Source of the DNA: Marinihelvus sp963695135
GTDB taxonomy: Bacteria; Pseudomonadota; Gammaproteobacteria; Xanthomonadales; SZUA-36
Length of the DNA stretch: 64,000 nucleotides
Assembly: GCA_963695135.1 (NCBI GenBank)
Contig: CAVOGA010000003.1
Span: 558,001-622,000 of the forward strand
Direction: 5' to 3'
Shown: in pieces, positions 30,315-39,202 of the stretch
Layout: the number at the start of each line of letters is the position of its first letter
How positions within the stretch are numbered: position 1 is the first letter of the stretch
Notes under the pieces: model-generated
What the model saw: only the letters and a program-made list of their open reading frames with translations
Database searches by the model: none
Told to the model about the DNA's origin: nothing
Program-made: the position numbers and the translations under genes

Positions 30315-30431
30315 CCGCGCCTGCGCGGTCTACTTTCCTGAGACCGCGGGACCATGGTCTCTCCCTCAAACCGACAGGGTATCTCTGCACTCCTCAAACC
30401 CCTGGGTCCCGCGGTTTCATCCTGTTTTTTT
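30315..30431 (+). ncRNA. Candidate structured RNA or regulatory element with long-range inverted repeat
   Basis: An 11-bp perfect pair, ACCGCGGGACC at 30343-30353 and GGTCCCGCGGT at 30405-30415, encloses about 50 bases. A smaller hairpin CCGCGC/GCGCGG precedes it (30315-30328) and a run of seven T follows (30425-30431). The element sits in the 235-bp spacer between murD2 and ppiB, which is otherwise empty and AT-rich on its left side. The T-run is nine bases beyond the stem, so termination would be imperfect. It matches no RNA family I recognise (not 6S, SRP or tRNA). A small RNA on plus or a leader of ppiB are both possible. Confidence 0.4.
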
Positions 30432-30457
30432 GTGCTGCACCGGGTCCATGAACCGTC

Positions 30458-31823
30458 TTACGCACCGACGGGGGTCGCGCCAAGCGCCCTCGCCGCTGCC
30501 CAAAAGGCGTTCCCCCGGTCTGCAAAGTCCCGGTAATGAGGAAAACTCGGCGCGCCCGGCGAGAGCAGTATCACGCCCCCGGCCGGCGTCAGGCGCGCGG
30601 CCGTCTGCACCGCCGTCATCATATCCCCCGCCTGGTGATAGCCGGCAGCCGGCTCGCAGACCACCCGCCGTCAGCACCTCCCGGATGCGCCCGCCGCTGT
30701 CCGGCAGACCGATAACCGCGTGCGGCGCCAGGTCCCGCAGGGACGCGGCGTGTTGCGACCAGTCCAGCCCCCGGTCCAGCCCGCCGAGCAACACGGTGAC
30801 CGGAAGCCCCGCGAAGGCGCGCAATGCCGCCAGCGTCGCCACCGGCGTTGTCGACAGGCTGTCATCCACCAGGCGAACGTCACCCAGCCAGCCCACCAGC
30901 GACTGGCGGTGCGGCAGGCCATGAAAGGATTCCAGGGACCGTGACAGGTCGCCGGGACGCAGCTTGATCGCGTCCAGAATCGACAAGGCCGCTGCAAGGT
31001 TGGCCAGGTTGTGCGCCCCGGGCAGCTGCGTCAGCCCGGGCAAGGGCTGGTCGCCGTCCCGCAGCTCACCGCCCTCTACATGAATGCCATGCGGATCATT
31101 GAAGGTATCAAGCCCGGGCAGACCGCGGCTTGCGCGCAATAACTCGGGGTCCGCCGCGTTGATCAGCCGGCGCCCCTCGGGCGCCAGGGTCAGCAGGCGC
31201 AGTTTGTCCCTGCGGTAGGTCGCCGCATCGCCATGCCAGTCAAGGTGCTCATCGGACAGGTTCAGCACCGTGGCGTGCCAGGGTGCCTCCACCAGGTCAC
31301 AAATCTGGTAGCTGGACAGTTCCACCACCCACCAATCCGCCTCGGCCGGGTCGCAATCGAGCAGGGGCCTGCCGATGTTTCCTGCGAGACCGGCGCGTGC
31401 GCCGGCAGCGCGCAGCAGGTGTGCGAGCAGCGCCGAGGTCGTGCTCTTGCCCTTGGTGCCGGTAATGCACAGGGTCCTCGGCCCGGGGTTCTCCGCCATC
31501 CACAGGTTGGTGCCGGAGGTAAACGCCACCCCCGCCTCCCGCGCCGCGGCCAGCGGCGCCCGGTAGGGACTGATGCCCGGCGAGCGCACCAGGATATCGT
31601 GGGACGCGAGCTGCTCGCCGTCCAGGGGACCGCTTACCAGCCGGTCCCGGCGCGGCGCAGGCGCTTCAACATCGTCAAAGCCACGCTCGCTGTAAACGGT
31701 GACGGCCTGGTCCGGGGCCAGCGCATGCAGCCGCCGCCAGGCCGACTGACCCTCGCGGCCGGCGCCGAGAATGGCCACGTCCCGCCCGACCAGGTCAGAG
31801 ACCAACACGGTCGGCGACCTCAT
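30458..31823 (-). pseudogene. murD2: UDP-N-acetylmuramoyl-L-alanine:glutamate ligase, predicted L-Glu-type MurD2, one frameshift
   Basis: The main frame from the ATG at 31823 has the N-terminal nucleotide fold (VGRDVAILGAGREGQSAW), the ATP-binding loop CITGTKGKSTTSALLAHLL, GNIGRPLL, LSSYQI, NLSDEHLDWHG and LPGAHNLANLAAAL. The C-terminal domain ends in a second frame (CEPAAGYHQAGDMM, VILLSPGAPSFPHYRDFADRG, stop at 30458). The break is near 30664, where one extra G separates the frames. Adjacency to and 29-bp overlap with a MurL epimerase suggest it adds L-Glu, as Xanthomonas MurD2 does, and not D-Glu. That is inference from context. Joined length about 455 residues. Confidence 0.85.
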
Positions 31824-33153
31824 CGGGAATTTCGTGGGGTCCGGCGGGCTCCAGCAAGCCCGCGAGCTGACCGGCAAAGTCGCCGACTTCCGGCCCGAGC
31901 CGCCGCACGATCGCCGCATTCGCCCAGGCCGGCTGATCCACCAGCGCCGCCAGCAGGGCGCGACTTTCTTCCAGGGTGCCGACACACTCGAAGGGCTTGT
32001 CCATGCCCAGCGCACACAGGGCTCGAAAGCCTTCCTCCTGCGCCGGATCATCCAGCAGGTTGGCGCCCTGGATCGCAACCAGTTCGTCCGGGGAGAGCCA
32101 GGGCGCCAGCGCCAGGCAGGTAAAACGACATTTCGGACAGTCGCCGCACCAGCGACCCTCGATGCGACGGCCATCCCGGTGGAAGTTACGGTTACAGCTG
32201 GAAAACACCGGGTGATAGGCCGTCAGGCGGGCAAAACGCTGCGCCACCGCCGCCTCGCTGAGCGGGCGCAACAGCGAGAACACCTCCAGGTCGGGCGCCA
32301 CGCGCTCGTGCACCACGTTGCGAAACTGGCGCTCGAAAGCGAGGCTCTTGGAATACTGGTGGTTCACCGCCCGGCCATCCGCCGCGGTGAGCGTCGCCTG
32401 CTCCGCCGACCGCTCGTTGGAGAACACGACCCAACGGTAGCCATACAGCAGCGCGGCGCAGGTCAGAATGGCCATGTTGATGGCGGTGACCGGCACATGG
32501 CCGTTCCAGGCGCCGGCCTGGTTCATGTCCATCAGCCGCGGCGCCAGTTCCCGTTGGATACGCAGCAGAGGCAACCCGGCCGCCCGCACCGTGTCGCCGA
32601 TCAGCGTGGAAGCGCCGACCGTGACCGGCTGAACCTCGATCCCGGTCTCGCGCAACCATTCAAGGCTGACCAGGCTGTCCTTGCCACCGCCGATGGCGAC
32701 CAGGGCCCGTGCCGGCAGCTCCAGCGGCTCCGCCAGGCTCATGCCGCGCGCAGTCTCCGTATCCGTGCCGCTGGCGACGGGAAAGCGGATGCGTCCGGAC
32801 AGGTCCAGTTCATTGACGTGCGCGAATTCCGCCAGGCCCTCGGTCCAGGTGTTCTCGAGGAAGGCCGCCAGGCGCGCATCCAGCACCTGCTCGCCGGCAT
32901 CGATCACCGGCGGCAGCGCCGCCTTGTAGTAACTCACCCCGGCGACCAGGTGCAGCAGGCCAAGCGCACGCAAAAACGCCGCCTGCCGGGCGGGGTCCTC
33001 CGGCCAGGGCGCGTAGGGAAAGGTTATGGTCTCAACCAGCGGTGCGCCCCGGCCAAAACCGTAGGCCAGGGTCGCCACGCCGGTGTGCGGATCGTAACGA
33101 TGTTCCAGGAACTGAAACCGCTCCGCGCGCGCCGGATCAGACATCGCGGTCAT
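31795..33153 (-). CDS. murL: UDP-MurNAc-L-alanyl-L-glutamate epimerase MurL
   Basis: A 452-residue protein that resembles MurL of Xanthomonas, which inverts the terminal L-Glu of UDP-MurNAc-L-Ala-L-Glu to D-Glu using ATP. A PP-loop-like nucleotide motif, ALVAIGGGKDSLVSLEWL, lies near residue 150. HVPVTAINMAILTCAALLYG and NERSAEQATL follow. A cysteine cluster SSCNRNF with WCGDCPKCRFTCLAL near residue 345-365 suggests a metal or structural site. The start is either 33153 or the internal ATG at 33144; both overlap the end of the aspartokinase gene. It overlaps murD2 by 29 bp. Identification is by motif memory and the MurD neighbour. Confidence 0.85.
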   Translation of the reverse strand: MTAMSDPARAERFQFLEHRYDPHTGVATLAYGFGRGAPLVETITFPYAPWPEDPARQAAFLRALGLLHLVAGVSYYKAALPPVIDAGEQVLDARLAAFLENTWTEGLAEFAHVNELDLSGRIRFPVASGTDTETARGMSLAEPLELPARALVAIGGGKDSLVSLEWLRETGIEVQPVTVGASTLIGDTVRAAGLPLLRIQRELAPRLMDMNQAGAWNGHVPVTAINMAILTCAALLYGYRWVVFSNERSAEQATLTAADGRAVNHQYSKSLAFERQFRNVVHERVAPDLEVFSLLRPLSEAAVAQRFARLTAYHPVFSSCNRNFHRDGRRIEGRWCGDCPKCRFTCLALAPWLSPDELVAIQGANLLDDPAQEEGFRALCALGMDKPFECVGTLEESRALLAALVDQPAWANAAIVRRLGPEVGDFAGQLAGLLEPAGPHEIPDEVADRVGL

Positions 33154-34513
33154 TCACTTCCGGCCCGGGAACCGGCCGGCCTGACGGCCGCGCCACGAGC
33201 GCCTCATGCAGGCAATGGGCAAGCTCCTGCGCCGCTTCCGCCGCCACCAGCAGGCTCACGGAGCGGTCCGCCGCCGAGTGGGACATCATGTGCAGGGCAT
33301 GCGCCTCGAAAAAAGGCCGCGTCGCCGCCAGGCCCTGCAGCTCCAGGCGGACGTCCTGGCCGACCACGCTGACGCAGGTGCAGTCTGGAAAGGCCTTGAC
33401 GTGGCACAGGGGCGAGAGCCGTTCAATCAACGCTTCGGCCCCGTCCCGGTCCAGGTGGTTGCCGGCGGCATCAATCGCCAGCGTGGTCGTGGTTTCCGAC
33501 GTTGCGACCTGGTCAACCGACAGCCCCAGCTCGCTGATCACGGCAAAAACACCGGCCAGGAAGCCCACCTGCTGGCGCGTATCGAGGTTGCGCAGCAGCA
33601 GCACCAGCATATCCGGCTTGGTCACAACCGCCCGGGCGCCGCGCGCCTGGGGTCTCACGGTAATTCGCGTGCCGGTACCGGCTGGATCAGCCAACTCGCG
33701 AATCCACAGCTCTATGCCGGCAGCAGCCGCAGCCCGGATGCTGCGTCCGTGAATCACGCGGGCGCCGCTGGCGGCCATTTCCAGCGCCTCCTCCCAGCCG
33801 AGCTCCGGAATCAGTTGCGCGCCGGGCTCCACGCGGGGGTCGGCGGTATAGATGCCCGGCACATCGGTCCAGATCTCCACGTGCTCCGCTCCGAGCCGGG
33901 CGCCGAGCAGGGCCGCCGAGGTATCGGAACCGCTGCGGCCCAACAGGGCCGTCCGCCCGTCCGGCGCACGCGCCACGAAACCCTGCGTAACCAGCAACTC
34001 ACCCTGCTCAGCCCAGGCGGCAGCCAGCTCCGGATCGTGGTTGGACTCACAGCGTGCGCCCAGCCAGGCGCGCGGGGAATCGGGCTGGGGCTCCGGTACG
34101 ATGGCCAGCGCATCCCGTGCATCCACCCAGGCAACACCCCGCTCAGTGCCGGACAGGAAGGCCGCACCGAGCCGGCTGCTGAGCCATTCGCCCATGGCCA
34201 GCACGGCGGCGGTGCGCGCGGGCCCGGGCGCCATGGCGAGCGCGTCTTCCAGCAATGCCTGCCCCTGCTCCAGCCAGGGCGTGGTGCTGACGCCGAGCTG
34301 CCGGGCGAGACCCGCGTGCCGGTCAAGCACGGCGGTCACGGCAGCCGGCTCCACTGAAGGCGCGGCGGCCAGTTCCAGCAGCTGATCCGTGATCCCCGCC
34401 AGGGCGGAACAGACCAGCAGCAGGCGTTTTCCCTCCGACCGCCGCTGATCCACGAGCGCAGCAATCTTCGCCCACTGACCGGCATCGGCCACGGAGGTCC
34501 CGCCAAATTTCAT
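33137..34513 (-). CDS. lysC: Aspartokinase with C-terminal ACT domains
   Basis: A 458-residue aspartate kinase starting MKFGGTSVADAGQW, the conserved substrate/ATP motif. The kinase domain includes LLVCSALAGITDQLL, LLGRSGSDTSAALLGA, EIWTDVPGIYTADPRV and VIHGRSIRAAAAAGIEL. Two ACT-like regulatory segments fill about residues 305-450. It makes aspartyl phosphate, the first step to diaminopimelate, lysine, threonine and methionine. In some xanthomonads this domain is fused to diaminopimelate decarboxylase; no such fusion is present here. It overlaps murL by 17 bp, coupling precursor supply to stem-peptide assembly. The upstream in-frame ATG at 34546 is less likely. Confidence 0.92.
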   Translation of the reverse strand: MKFGGTSVADAGQWAKIAALVDQRRSEGKRLLLVCSALAGITDQLLELAAAPSVEPAAVTAVLDRHAGLARQLGVSTTPWLEQGQALLEDALAMAPGPARTAAVLAMGEWLSSRLGAAFLSGTERGVAWVDARDALAIVPEPQPDSPRAWLGARCESNHDPELAAAWAEQGELLVTQGFVARAPDGRTALLGRSGSDTSAALLGARLGAEHVEIWTDVPGIYTADPRVEPGAQLIPELGWEEALEMAASGARVIHGRSIRAAAAAGIELWIRELADPAGTGTRITVRPQARGARAVVTKPDMLVLLLRNLDTRQQVGFLAGVFAVISELGLSVDQVATSETTTTLAIDAAGNHLDRDGAEALIERLSPLCHVKAFPDCTCVSVVGQDVRLELQGLAATRPFFEAHALHMMSHSAADRSVSLLVAAEAAQELAHCLHEALVARPSGRPVPGPEVNDRDV

Positions 34514-34670
34514 TACGATCCAGGATATCAGCCACGACGCCAACATCCGCGTTAACTGGTGGCGGAACGTTACCGGATGGCCAGCGGGCTGTACAGGTGC
34601 GGCTGCCTTGCTTTGCCGGTCGGGTCGTTTATCCTTTCAGCGTCTCATGCGTGGACAAAGGTAGTCAGCC

Positions 34671-35417
34671 ATGCAAATGGTCGTTATAGGCATGCACCGC
34701 AGCGGCACCTCGATGGTGTGCCGGCTGATCAACATGATGGGCGCCTATTTTGGCCCGGAGGGCTGCCAGTGGGATCCCAATCCGGAAAATCCACGTGGTT
34801 TCTGGGAGCGGAAGGACTTCCGGACCCTGAACGATGACATCCTGGAATCGGCAGGGTGCACCTGGCATGAGGTGGACCCGTGGTTCAGGAACGAACACGA
34901 TAAAGCTGCAGAGCCAGGCTTCCGCAAGCGCGCGGGTCAGCTCATTTTCCGCATGGAAGGGTTCCGTCCCTGGGTCACCAAGGAGCCCCGTTTCTGCCTC
35001 ACCTTTCCCTATTTTCTTCCCCACCTGGAGTTCCCGGTCGTGATCCTGGTTGCCAGGAGCCCGCGTGAGGTCGCGCTGTCACTGCAGGCCAGGGATGGCT
35101 TTGCCATCGAAAAGGGGCTGCGACTCTGGCGCCAGTACAACACCGAAGCGCTCCGGGTGAGCGCCCCCTGCCCCCGGATCGTTGTCAATCATGATGAATT
35201 GATGGCCGGTCCGGTTGCCGAAGTCAGCCGGCTGTTCGAAACGCTCAACGGGCTGGGTGTCCGCGGTCTGCGCCTGCCGTCGGAACGGGAAATACTCGGT
35301 TTTATCGATCCGCAGTTGCACCGCTCAATGGATTCCGGCAAGCCTGCCAGGGGTCCCGAAGCCGAGCTCTACGGGCGCCTGCTGAATGCAGCGCAAGCCG
35401 GAGCCGGGAACGCGTGA
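34671..35417 (+). CDS. Sulfotransferase family protein
   Basis: A 248-residue cytoplasmic protein. The N-terminal PAPS-binding loop is VVIGMHRSGTSMVCRLINMM (5'-phosphosulfate loop), and VILVARSPREVALSLQARDG supplies the 3'-phosphate-binding Arg and Ser. The spacing is that of the Sulfotransfer_3 type. Such enzymes move sulfate from PAPS to hydroxyls of glycans or lipids. It is the first gene of a plus-strand pair: the next gene, a two-domain glycosyltransferase, starts 23 bp after the stop. No PAPS-synthesis genes are in the window. The acceptor is unknown. Confidence 0.82.
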   Translation: MQMVVIGMHRSGTSMVCRLINMMGAYFGPEGCQWDPNPENPRGFWERKDFRTLNDDILESAGCTWHEVDPWFRNEHDKAAEPGFRKRAGQLIFRMEGFRPWVTKEPRFCLTFPYFLPHLEFPVVILVARSPREVALSLQARDGFAIEKGLRLWRQYNTEALRVSAPCPRIVVNHDELMAGPVAEVSRLFETLNGLGVRGLRLPSEREILGFIDPQLHRSMDSGKPARGPEAELYGRLLNAAQAGAGNA

Positions 35418-35439
35418 AAAGGCGCCCCTGGCCGGACGT

Positions 35440-37545
35440 ATGAGCGCACCGGTACTGTCATTCTGCATTCCCGTTATGAACCGGCTGGCGGACCTGCGGG
35501 AAACCCTCGAACAAAACCTTGAAGACAACCGGTCGGCGGCGGGACGTGTCGAATTCGTGGTGGCCTGTTTTGACCGGGATGACACCACGGAACACTGGGT
35601 GCGTGAGCGCTTTGCCCGCGATCTCGGGAGTGGCTACCTCCGCTTTGAACGCTGCGCGCCTTTGCCGTTCTGGCATTTCGGGCGGGCCAAGAATGCCTTC
35701 AGAAACCTGATGCACGGGCAGATTTATGCCAGCCTGGACGGCGATAATTTCACCGGACCGGGCGCGGCCGATCACATCATTTCCGTGTTTGAGCGGTTCA
35801 ACCACCGCTGCGTTTTTCACCAGTTCCAGGGCCAGTGGGGTGATGGCACCTGCGGGCGCATCGCCATGCCCCGGGCCGAGTACGAGCTCTATGGCTACGA
35901 TGAGCGCTTCCTGCCCCGCCAGTGGGATGAAATGGACGCGCTGCTCAGCACGCTCTCGCACAGGCCCGACTTTGCCTACGTGTGCTACCACGGCAAGGGG
36001 GTGTTTCGTAAAAGCCCGCATTTCCGGCGCTTTTTCAAGGACCACCAACGCCGGCCCCGAATCTGTGAGCTGCCTGCGGAATCAAACCCGGGCGCCCGCC
36101 GGTCAGATCCGGCGGCAGCCGCGCAACGCGGTGCAGACTACGTCAGCCAGAAACCGCTGCTGATCGAATTTTCGAACTACAACCAGTACCAGTCCTTCTT
36201 CAAAAACACCGATCAGGAGCCATTGCGCACCCGCTATGCGGCGGAACTCGTGTCTATCGGGCAAAAACTGGTCCGCACAGCGGATCCGGAACAACTGGAG
36301 CGATGGGTTCTTGAACCCGGCACCAGGCAACCGGGTGGCCCGCTGCAGGACGGGGTGACCGTGCTGGCCTGCCTCAAGAACGAACCGGATCCGGAGGCCT
36401 GGTACCGGCATTACCGGTCACTGGGTGCACGGCGCTTCCTGCTGGTTGATGACGGCTCGGAGCAGCCCCTGTCGCGGACCCTGGCTTACGACGATGTGCA
36501 CATCTGGACGCCACGCGTGGGGCGCTTCCGTTACGCCAAGACGTTATGGCTGGAAACGTTGCTGGCGCGTTACTGCCAGGACGGCTGGTGCCTGACGGTG
36601 GATGGTGACGAATTCATTGCCCTGCCCTCACCCGGCGATAAGCCGGAGAGTTCAGATATGCCCCTTGACGGCCTCGTGCGCCGGGCGGATAAGACGCAAA
36701 AGCCCTATTACTGCGGCTTTCTCCTGGACCTGTTTCCAGGAACGGCTGCCGGCCGTTGCGCACGCGAAGACCACGACCATTATCAGTACCGTGATGAGGA
36801 GCCGCCACGGGAGTACCTGGAGTCGCCGCCGGTGCGCTGGAGCTATGGCGCCTATGGCGCCTGGGCATTTCGCCTGGACCTGCGCTACCGGCTGAACGAC
36901 ACCGTTGATTCACTACGCAAGTTTCCCCTGTTCCGCTACCACTCGCAGGTTCACCTGAACCAGGGCTTTCACGACCTGCTGATCGACGGCAAAGGGCGCA
37001 GGACAGAGGAATTGGCGCGCGCCGACCTGTTGCCCATCCTGCACTACAAGCTTTGGAATATGCAGCAAAAATGCCCCGTCACGGGCGAGGGAACAGCATT
37101 GCCGGACGCTCCGGATTACTCGGCCTACCATGAGCGCACCCGGCAGAACCTGGAGCGCCTCGAGGCAGGCCTGGACCAGCATATCGAGGCCGCGGCGGCT
37201 TCTGACCGGCGCTTTCGCTTCATTGACTATGGCCTGGTGCCGGTTCCGGGCGCGCCGACGATCAGCGTGCACCGCTCCCCGCCCTCCGATCACAACCAGG
37301 ATCCGGTCGGTCGGCACCGCGGGTTCTACTTTGACGGGCCGCGGGCCGATATCCGGCTAAATGGCTTTGCGCTGACCGGGCCGGATTTTGAAGCGGTTAT
37401 CGAGTGGCTGCGCGTCAATACGCCCTATCGCACGGTCGAGGAAACGCGTTCCGACCGGGTGACGCTGAGGGCCTGGCCGGATCCGTCGGAGCGGTCTGCG
37501 GTAAAAACCCGGCTGCGGCTGCCCTGGAGACGGGCGCGGCACTGA
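35440..37545 (+). CDS. Two-domain glycosyltransferase (GT2-like half plus Glyco_tranf_2_4-like half)
   Basis: A 701-residue protein, start taken at MSAPVLSFCIPVMNRLADL. The N-terminal half (to about residue 290) has a GT-A start LSFCIPVMNR, an Asp motif ASLDGDNFTG and an acidic WDEMDALL, consistent with a family 2-like transferase. The C-terminal half begins VTVLACLKNEPDPEAWYRHY with RFLLVDDGSEQ and WCLTVDGDEFIALPS, the pattern of the Glyco_tranf_2_4 family. It also resembles the separate protein encoded at 39203-40171. No signal peptide or membrane segment is seen. It likely acts with the preceding sulfotransferase on a surface glycan. Product unknown. Confidence 0.8.
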   Translation: MSAPVLSFCIPVMNRLADLRETLEQNLEDNRSAAGRVEFVVACFDRDDTTEHWVRERFARDLGSGYLRFERCAPLPFWHFGRAKNAFRNLMHGQIYASLDGDNFTGPGAADHIISVFERFNHRCVFHQFQGQWGDGTCGRIAMPRAEYELYGYDERFLPRQWDEMDALLSTLSHRPDFAYVCYHGKGVFRKSPHFRRFFKDHQRRPRICELPAESNPGARRSDPAAAAQRGADYVSQKPLLIEFSNYNQYQSFFKNTDQEPLRTRYAAELVSIGQKLVRTADPEQLERWVLEPGTRQPGGPLQDGVTVLACLKNEPDPEAWYRHYRSLGARRFLLVDDGSEQPLSRTLAYDDVHIWTPRVGRFRYAKTLWLETLLARYCQDGWCLTVDGDEFIALPSPGDKPESSDMPLDGLVRRADKTQKPYYCGFLLDLFPGTAAGRCAREDHDHYQYRDEEPPREYLESPPVRWSYGAYGAWAFRLDLRYRLNDTVDSLRKFPLFRYHSQVHLNQGFHDLLIDGKGRRTEELARADLLPILHYKLWNMQQKCPVTGEGTALPDAPDYSAYHERTRQNLERLEAGLDQHIEAAAASDRRFRFIDYGLVPVPGAPTISVHRSPPSDHNQDPVGRHRGFYFDGPRADIRLNGFALTGPDFEAVIEWLRVNTPYRTVEETRSDRVTLRAWPDPSERSAVKTRLRLPWRRARH

Positions 37546-37562
37546 CGGCTTGAGCGGCCTTG

Positions 37563-38480
37563 TCAGCCGGCGGACACCGGCGCCCCTTGTCCGGCACAAA
37601 TCCGGATAATCTCCCGGGCCCGGTTGGTAAAGGTGTGTTCCCGGGCGATGCGCCCGCTGTCCACGGCAGCGGCCGCGGCCAGCTGGTCATAGTCGACCAG
37701 CAGCCGGTCCAGGGCCTGCCTGAACGGCTCGTCCGGCGCCCGGGTGCGGATACCGCCGAACCCCAGCTCGGCCAGCCCCTCATGAGCGTCGGACAGGACC
37801 GGCAGACCACAGGCCAGCGCGTCGAAAACGCGGTTGTTGACGTACTGCAGCCGCGACATGTCCGCCCAGTGGTCGTTCAAGGTACAGAAACTCTGGCGAT
37901 ACAGGGCGCCCAGGTCGGCATTCGGGATGAAGCGCTGAACCACGTGCGGCTGGTACCCGTAGCGCTCCCAGCCGCGCCCCCAGATCTTCAGCGGCAGGCC
38001 GTCGGCCATCGCCTCGTGCACCACGGTTCGTTCATCCCGGCCATTGCCAACGAACACGAAGGAATGCCGCAACTGATCGGGATCCCTGCCGCGCGCGTGA
38101 AAGACCTCATCATCGGTGCACTGCAGCAGCGGATATGCACGATACCCCTGCGCCCTCAGCTGCTGCGCGTGGTCGGTCGCCGCGCAAAAAATAACATCGA
38201 ACAGGTCCAGCTCGGCGCGGCTGACATCCTCCGGATGGCTGATCACCCAGAGCGCCTTGCAGCCAAAGCTGCCGAGCGGAGGACTGATCTGACGGGTCCC
38301 CCTCAGCATGAGGAGCAGGTCCGCCCCGGCCGGGTCATCCCACTGCTCCCAGAACGTCATGGCAACCTGGTTGCCTTCCGCCTCCAGGCAGCGGGCCAGG
38401 CTCCGGCCGAAAAAGGTATCGCCCCAGAAAACCTGCTCTTCCGGATCCGACGGCGCGGGGTTTTTTATAAGGATTTTCAT
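37563..38480 (-). CDS. CgeB-like glycosyltransferase
   Basis: A 305-residue protein starting MKILIKNPAPSDPEEQVFWG. The GT-B-like pattern ends in FALNDHW-type sequence: FIPNADLGALYRQSFCTLND, then RLQYVNNRVFDALACGLPVL and DAHEGLAELG, which is the donor-binding end of CgeB/Glyco_trans_1_2 proteins. The N-terminal half is less conserved, with LLLMLRGTRQISPP and DVIFCAATDHAQQLRAQG. It probably adds a sugar to a surface polymer or protein. It is convergent with the two-domain transferase (17-bp gap) and precedes no other glycan gene on minus except the membrane coiled-coil gene upstream. Confidence 0.8.
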   Translation of the reverse strand: MKILIKNPAPSDPEEQVFWGDTFFGRSLARCLEAEGNQVAMTFWEQWDDPAGADLLLMLRGTRQISPPLGSFGCKALWVISHPEDVSRAELDLFDVIFCAATDHAQQLRAQGYRAYPLLQCTDDEVFHARGRDPDQLRHSFVFVGNGRDERTVVHEAMADGLPLKIWGRGWERYGYQPHVVQRFIPNADLGALYRQSFCTLNDHWADMSRLQYVNNRVFDALACGLPVLSDAHEGLAELGFGGIRTRAPDEPFRQALDRLLVDYDQLAAAAAVDSGRIAREHTFTNRAREIIRICAGQGAPVSAG

Positions 38481-38492
38481 GCGGAACAGCCG

Positions 38493-39110
38493 CTAGCCGG
38501 GCTCCGTTCCACTCCTGATGATCGCGAGCTGCCGGCGGATTTCCACGTTCAGCCGGTCCAGGGCGGTGGCCGTGAGTTCAATCTGGCGCGTCTGCGCCAG
38601 CCGGCTCGCGCGCAAGTTTTCCAGCGCCGTCTCCAGCGCCTGCCCCGTCATTGCCGATGCACCCTCGCCTTGCGTCAGCAGATGCGACAGGAGCTCGGCC
38701 AGCGCCTGGTCGCGTTGCTCCATGCGCTGAATGCATGCAAGCAGCTGACCGCCGAGCTCCGTGGGCAAAAGCTCCAGATCCGTTCCGGCCGGTTCTCCCG
38801 GACCGGCGCGCCGCGCGGGCACGTTCAGGCTCCAGGGCGGCGGTATGCCGTAGGGCGGTAACCTGGCTTCCGTATTGAGGCGACCGGAAATCGACCGGTA
38901 GACGCCCAGCAGCGCAAGCCCGAACGACGCCCCTGCGAGCAACGCGAGCATACCGATCAGCCAGTTGTTCAGGGCCAGGAAAGCCGCCAGGCCCAGGCAG
39001 ACCGACCCGAGGGCAATCAAAGCCGCCAGGACGACGGCAGGCAGCAGACCCGGGTTGGGACCGGTACCGGGCACCGCGTGCTTGGAGACGGCTTCCTGAG
39101 AGTCTGGCAT
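38493..39110 (-). CDS. Unrecognised membrane protein with coiled-coil tail
   Basis: I do not recognise this 205-residue protein. Two adjacent hydrophobic helices lie at about residues 25-47 and 49-70 (LLPAVVLAALIALGSVCLGL, IGMLALLAGASFGLALLGV). They are followed by a Pro-rich linker and a long helix-forming C-terminal segment (GQLLACIQRMEQRDQALAEL to the end) that may form a coiled coil. The layout is compatible with a polysaccharide co-polymerase or scaffold-like inner-membrane protein, but no Wzz signature is seen. It lies 12 bp upstream of the CgeB-like gene on minus, and so may share its transcript. Confidence 0.6.
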   Translation of the reverse strand: MPDSQEAVSKHAVPGTGPNPGLLPAVVLAALIALGSVCLGLAAFLALNNWLIGMLALLAGASFGLALLGVYRSISGRLNTEARLPPYGIPPPWSLNVPARRAGPGEPAGTDLELLPTELGGQLLACIQRMEQRDQALAELLSHLLTQGEGASAMTGQALETALENLRASRLAQTRQIELTATALDRLNVEIRRQLAIIRSGTEPG

Positions 39111-39202
39111 TGGAGGGCGTACCTTGCTTTACGGCGCTTGTTGATATGCACAATTCGACCAGTGTGCGCCGGGATCACCGCCCCCGCGAGTATAATTCCC
39201 GG

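Noticed and set aside
30343..30431. A tRNA, 6S RNA or SRP RNA at the inverted repeat
   Set aside because: No T-loop, anticodon stem, SRP or 6S features are visible. It is reported only as an unnamed candidate.
30417..32174. A 585-codon frame containing murD2
   Set aside because: The first 117 codons are antiphase shadow of murL, and the last 80 or so are out of frame after the break near 30664. Only the central part is MurD.
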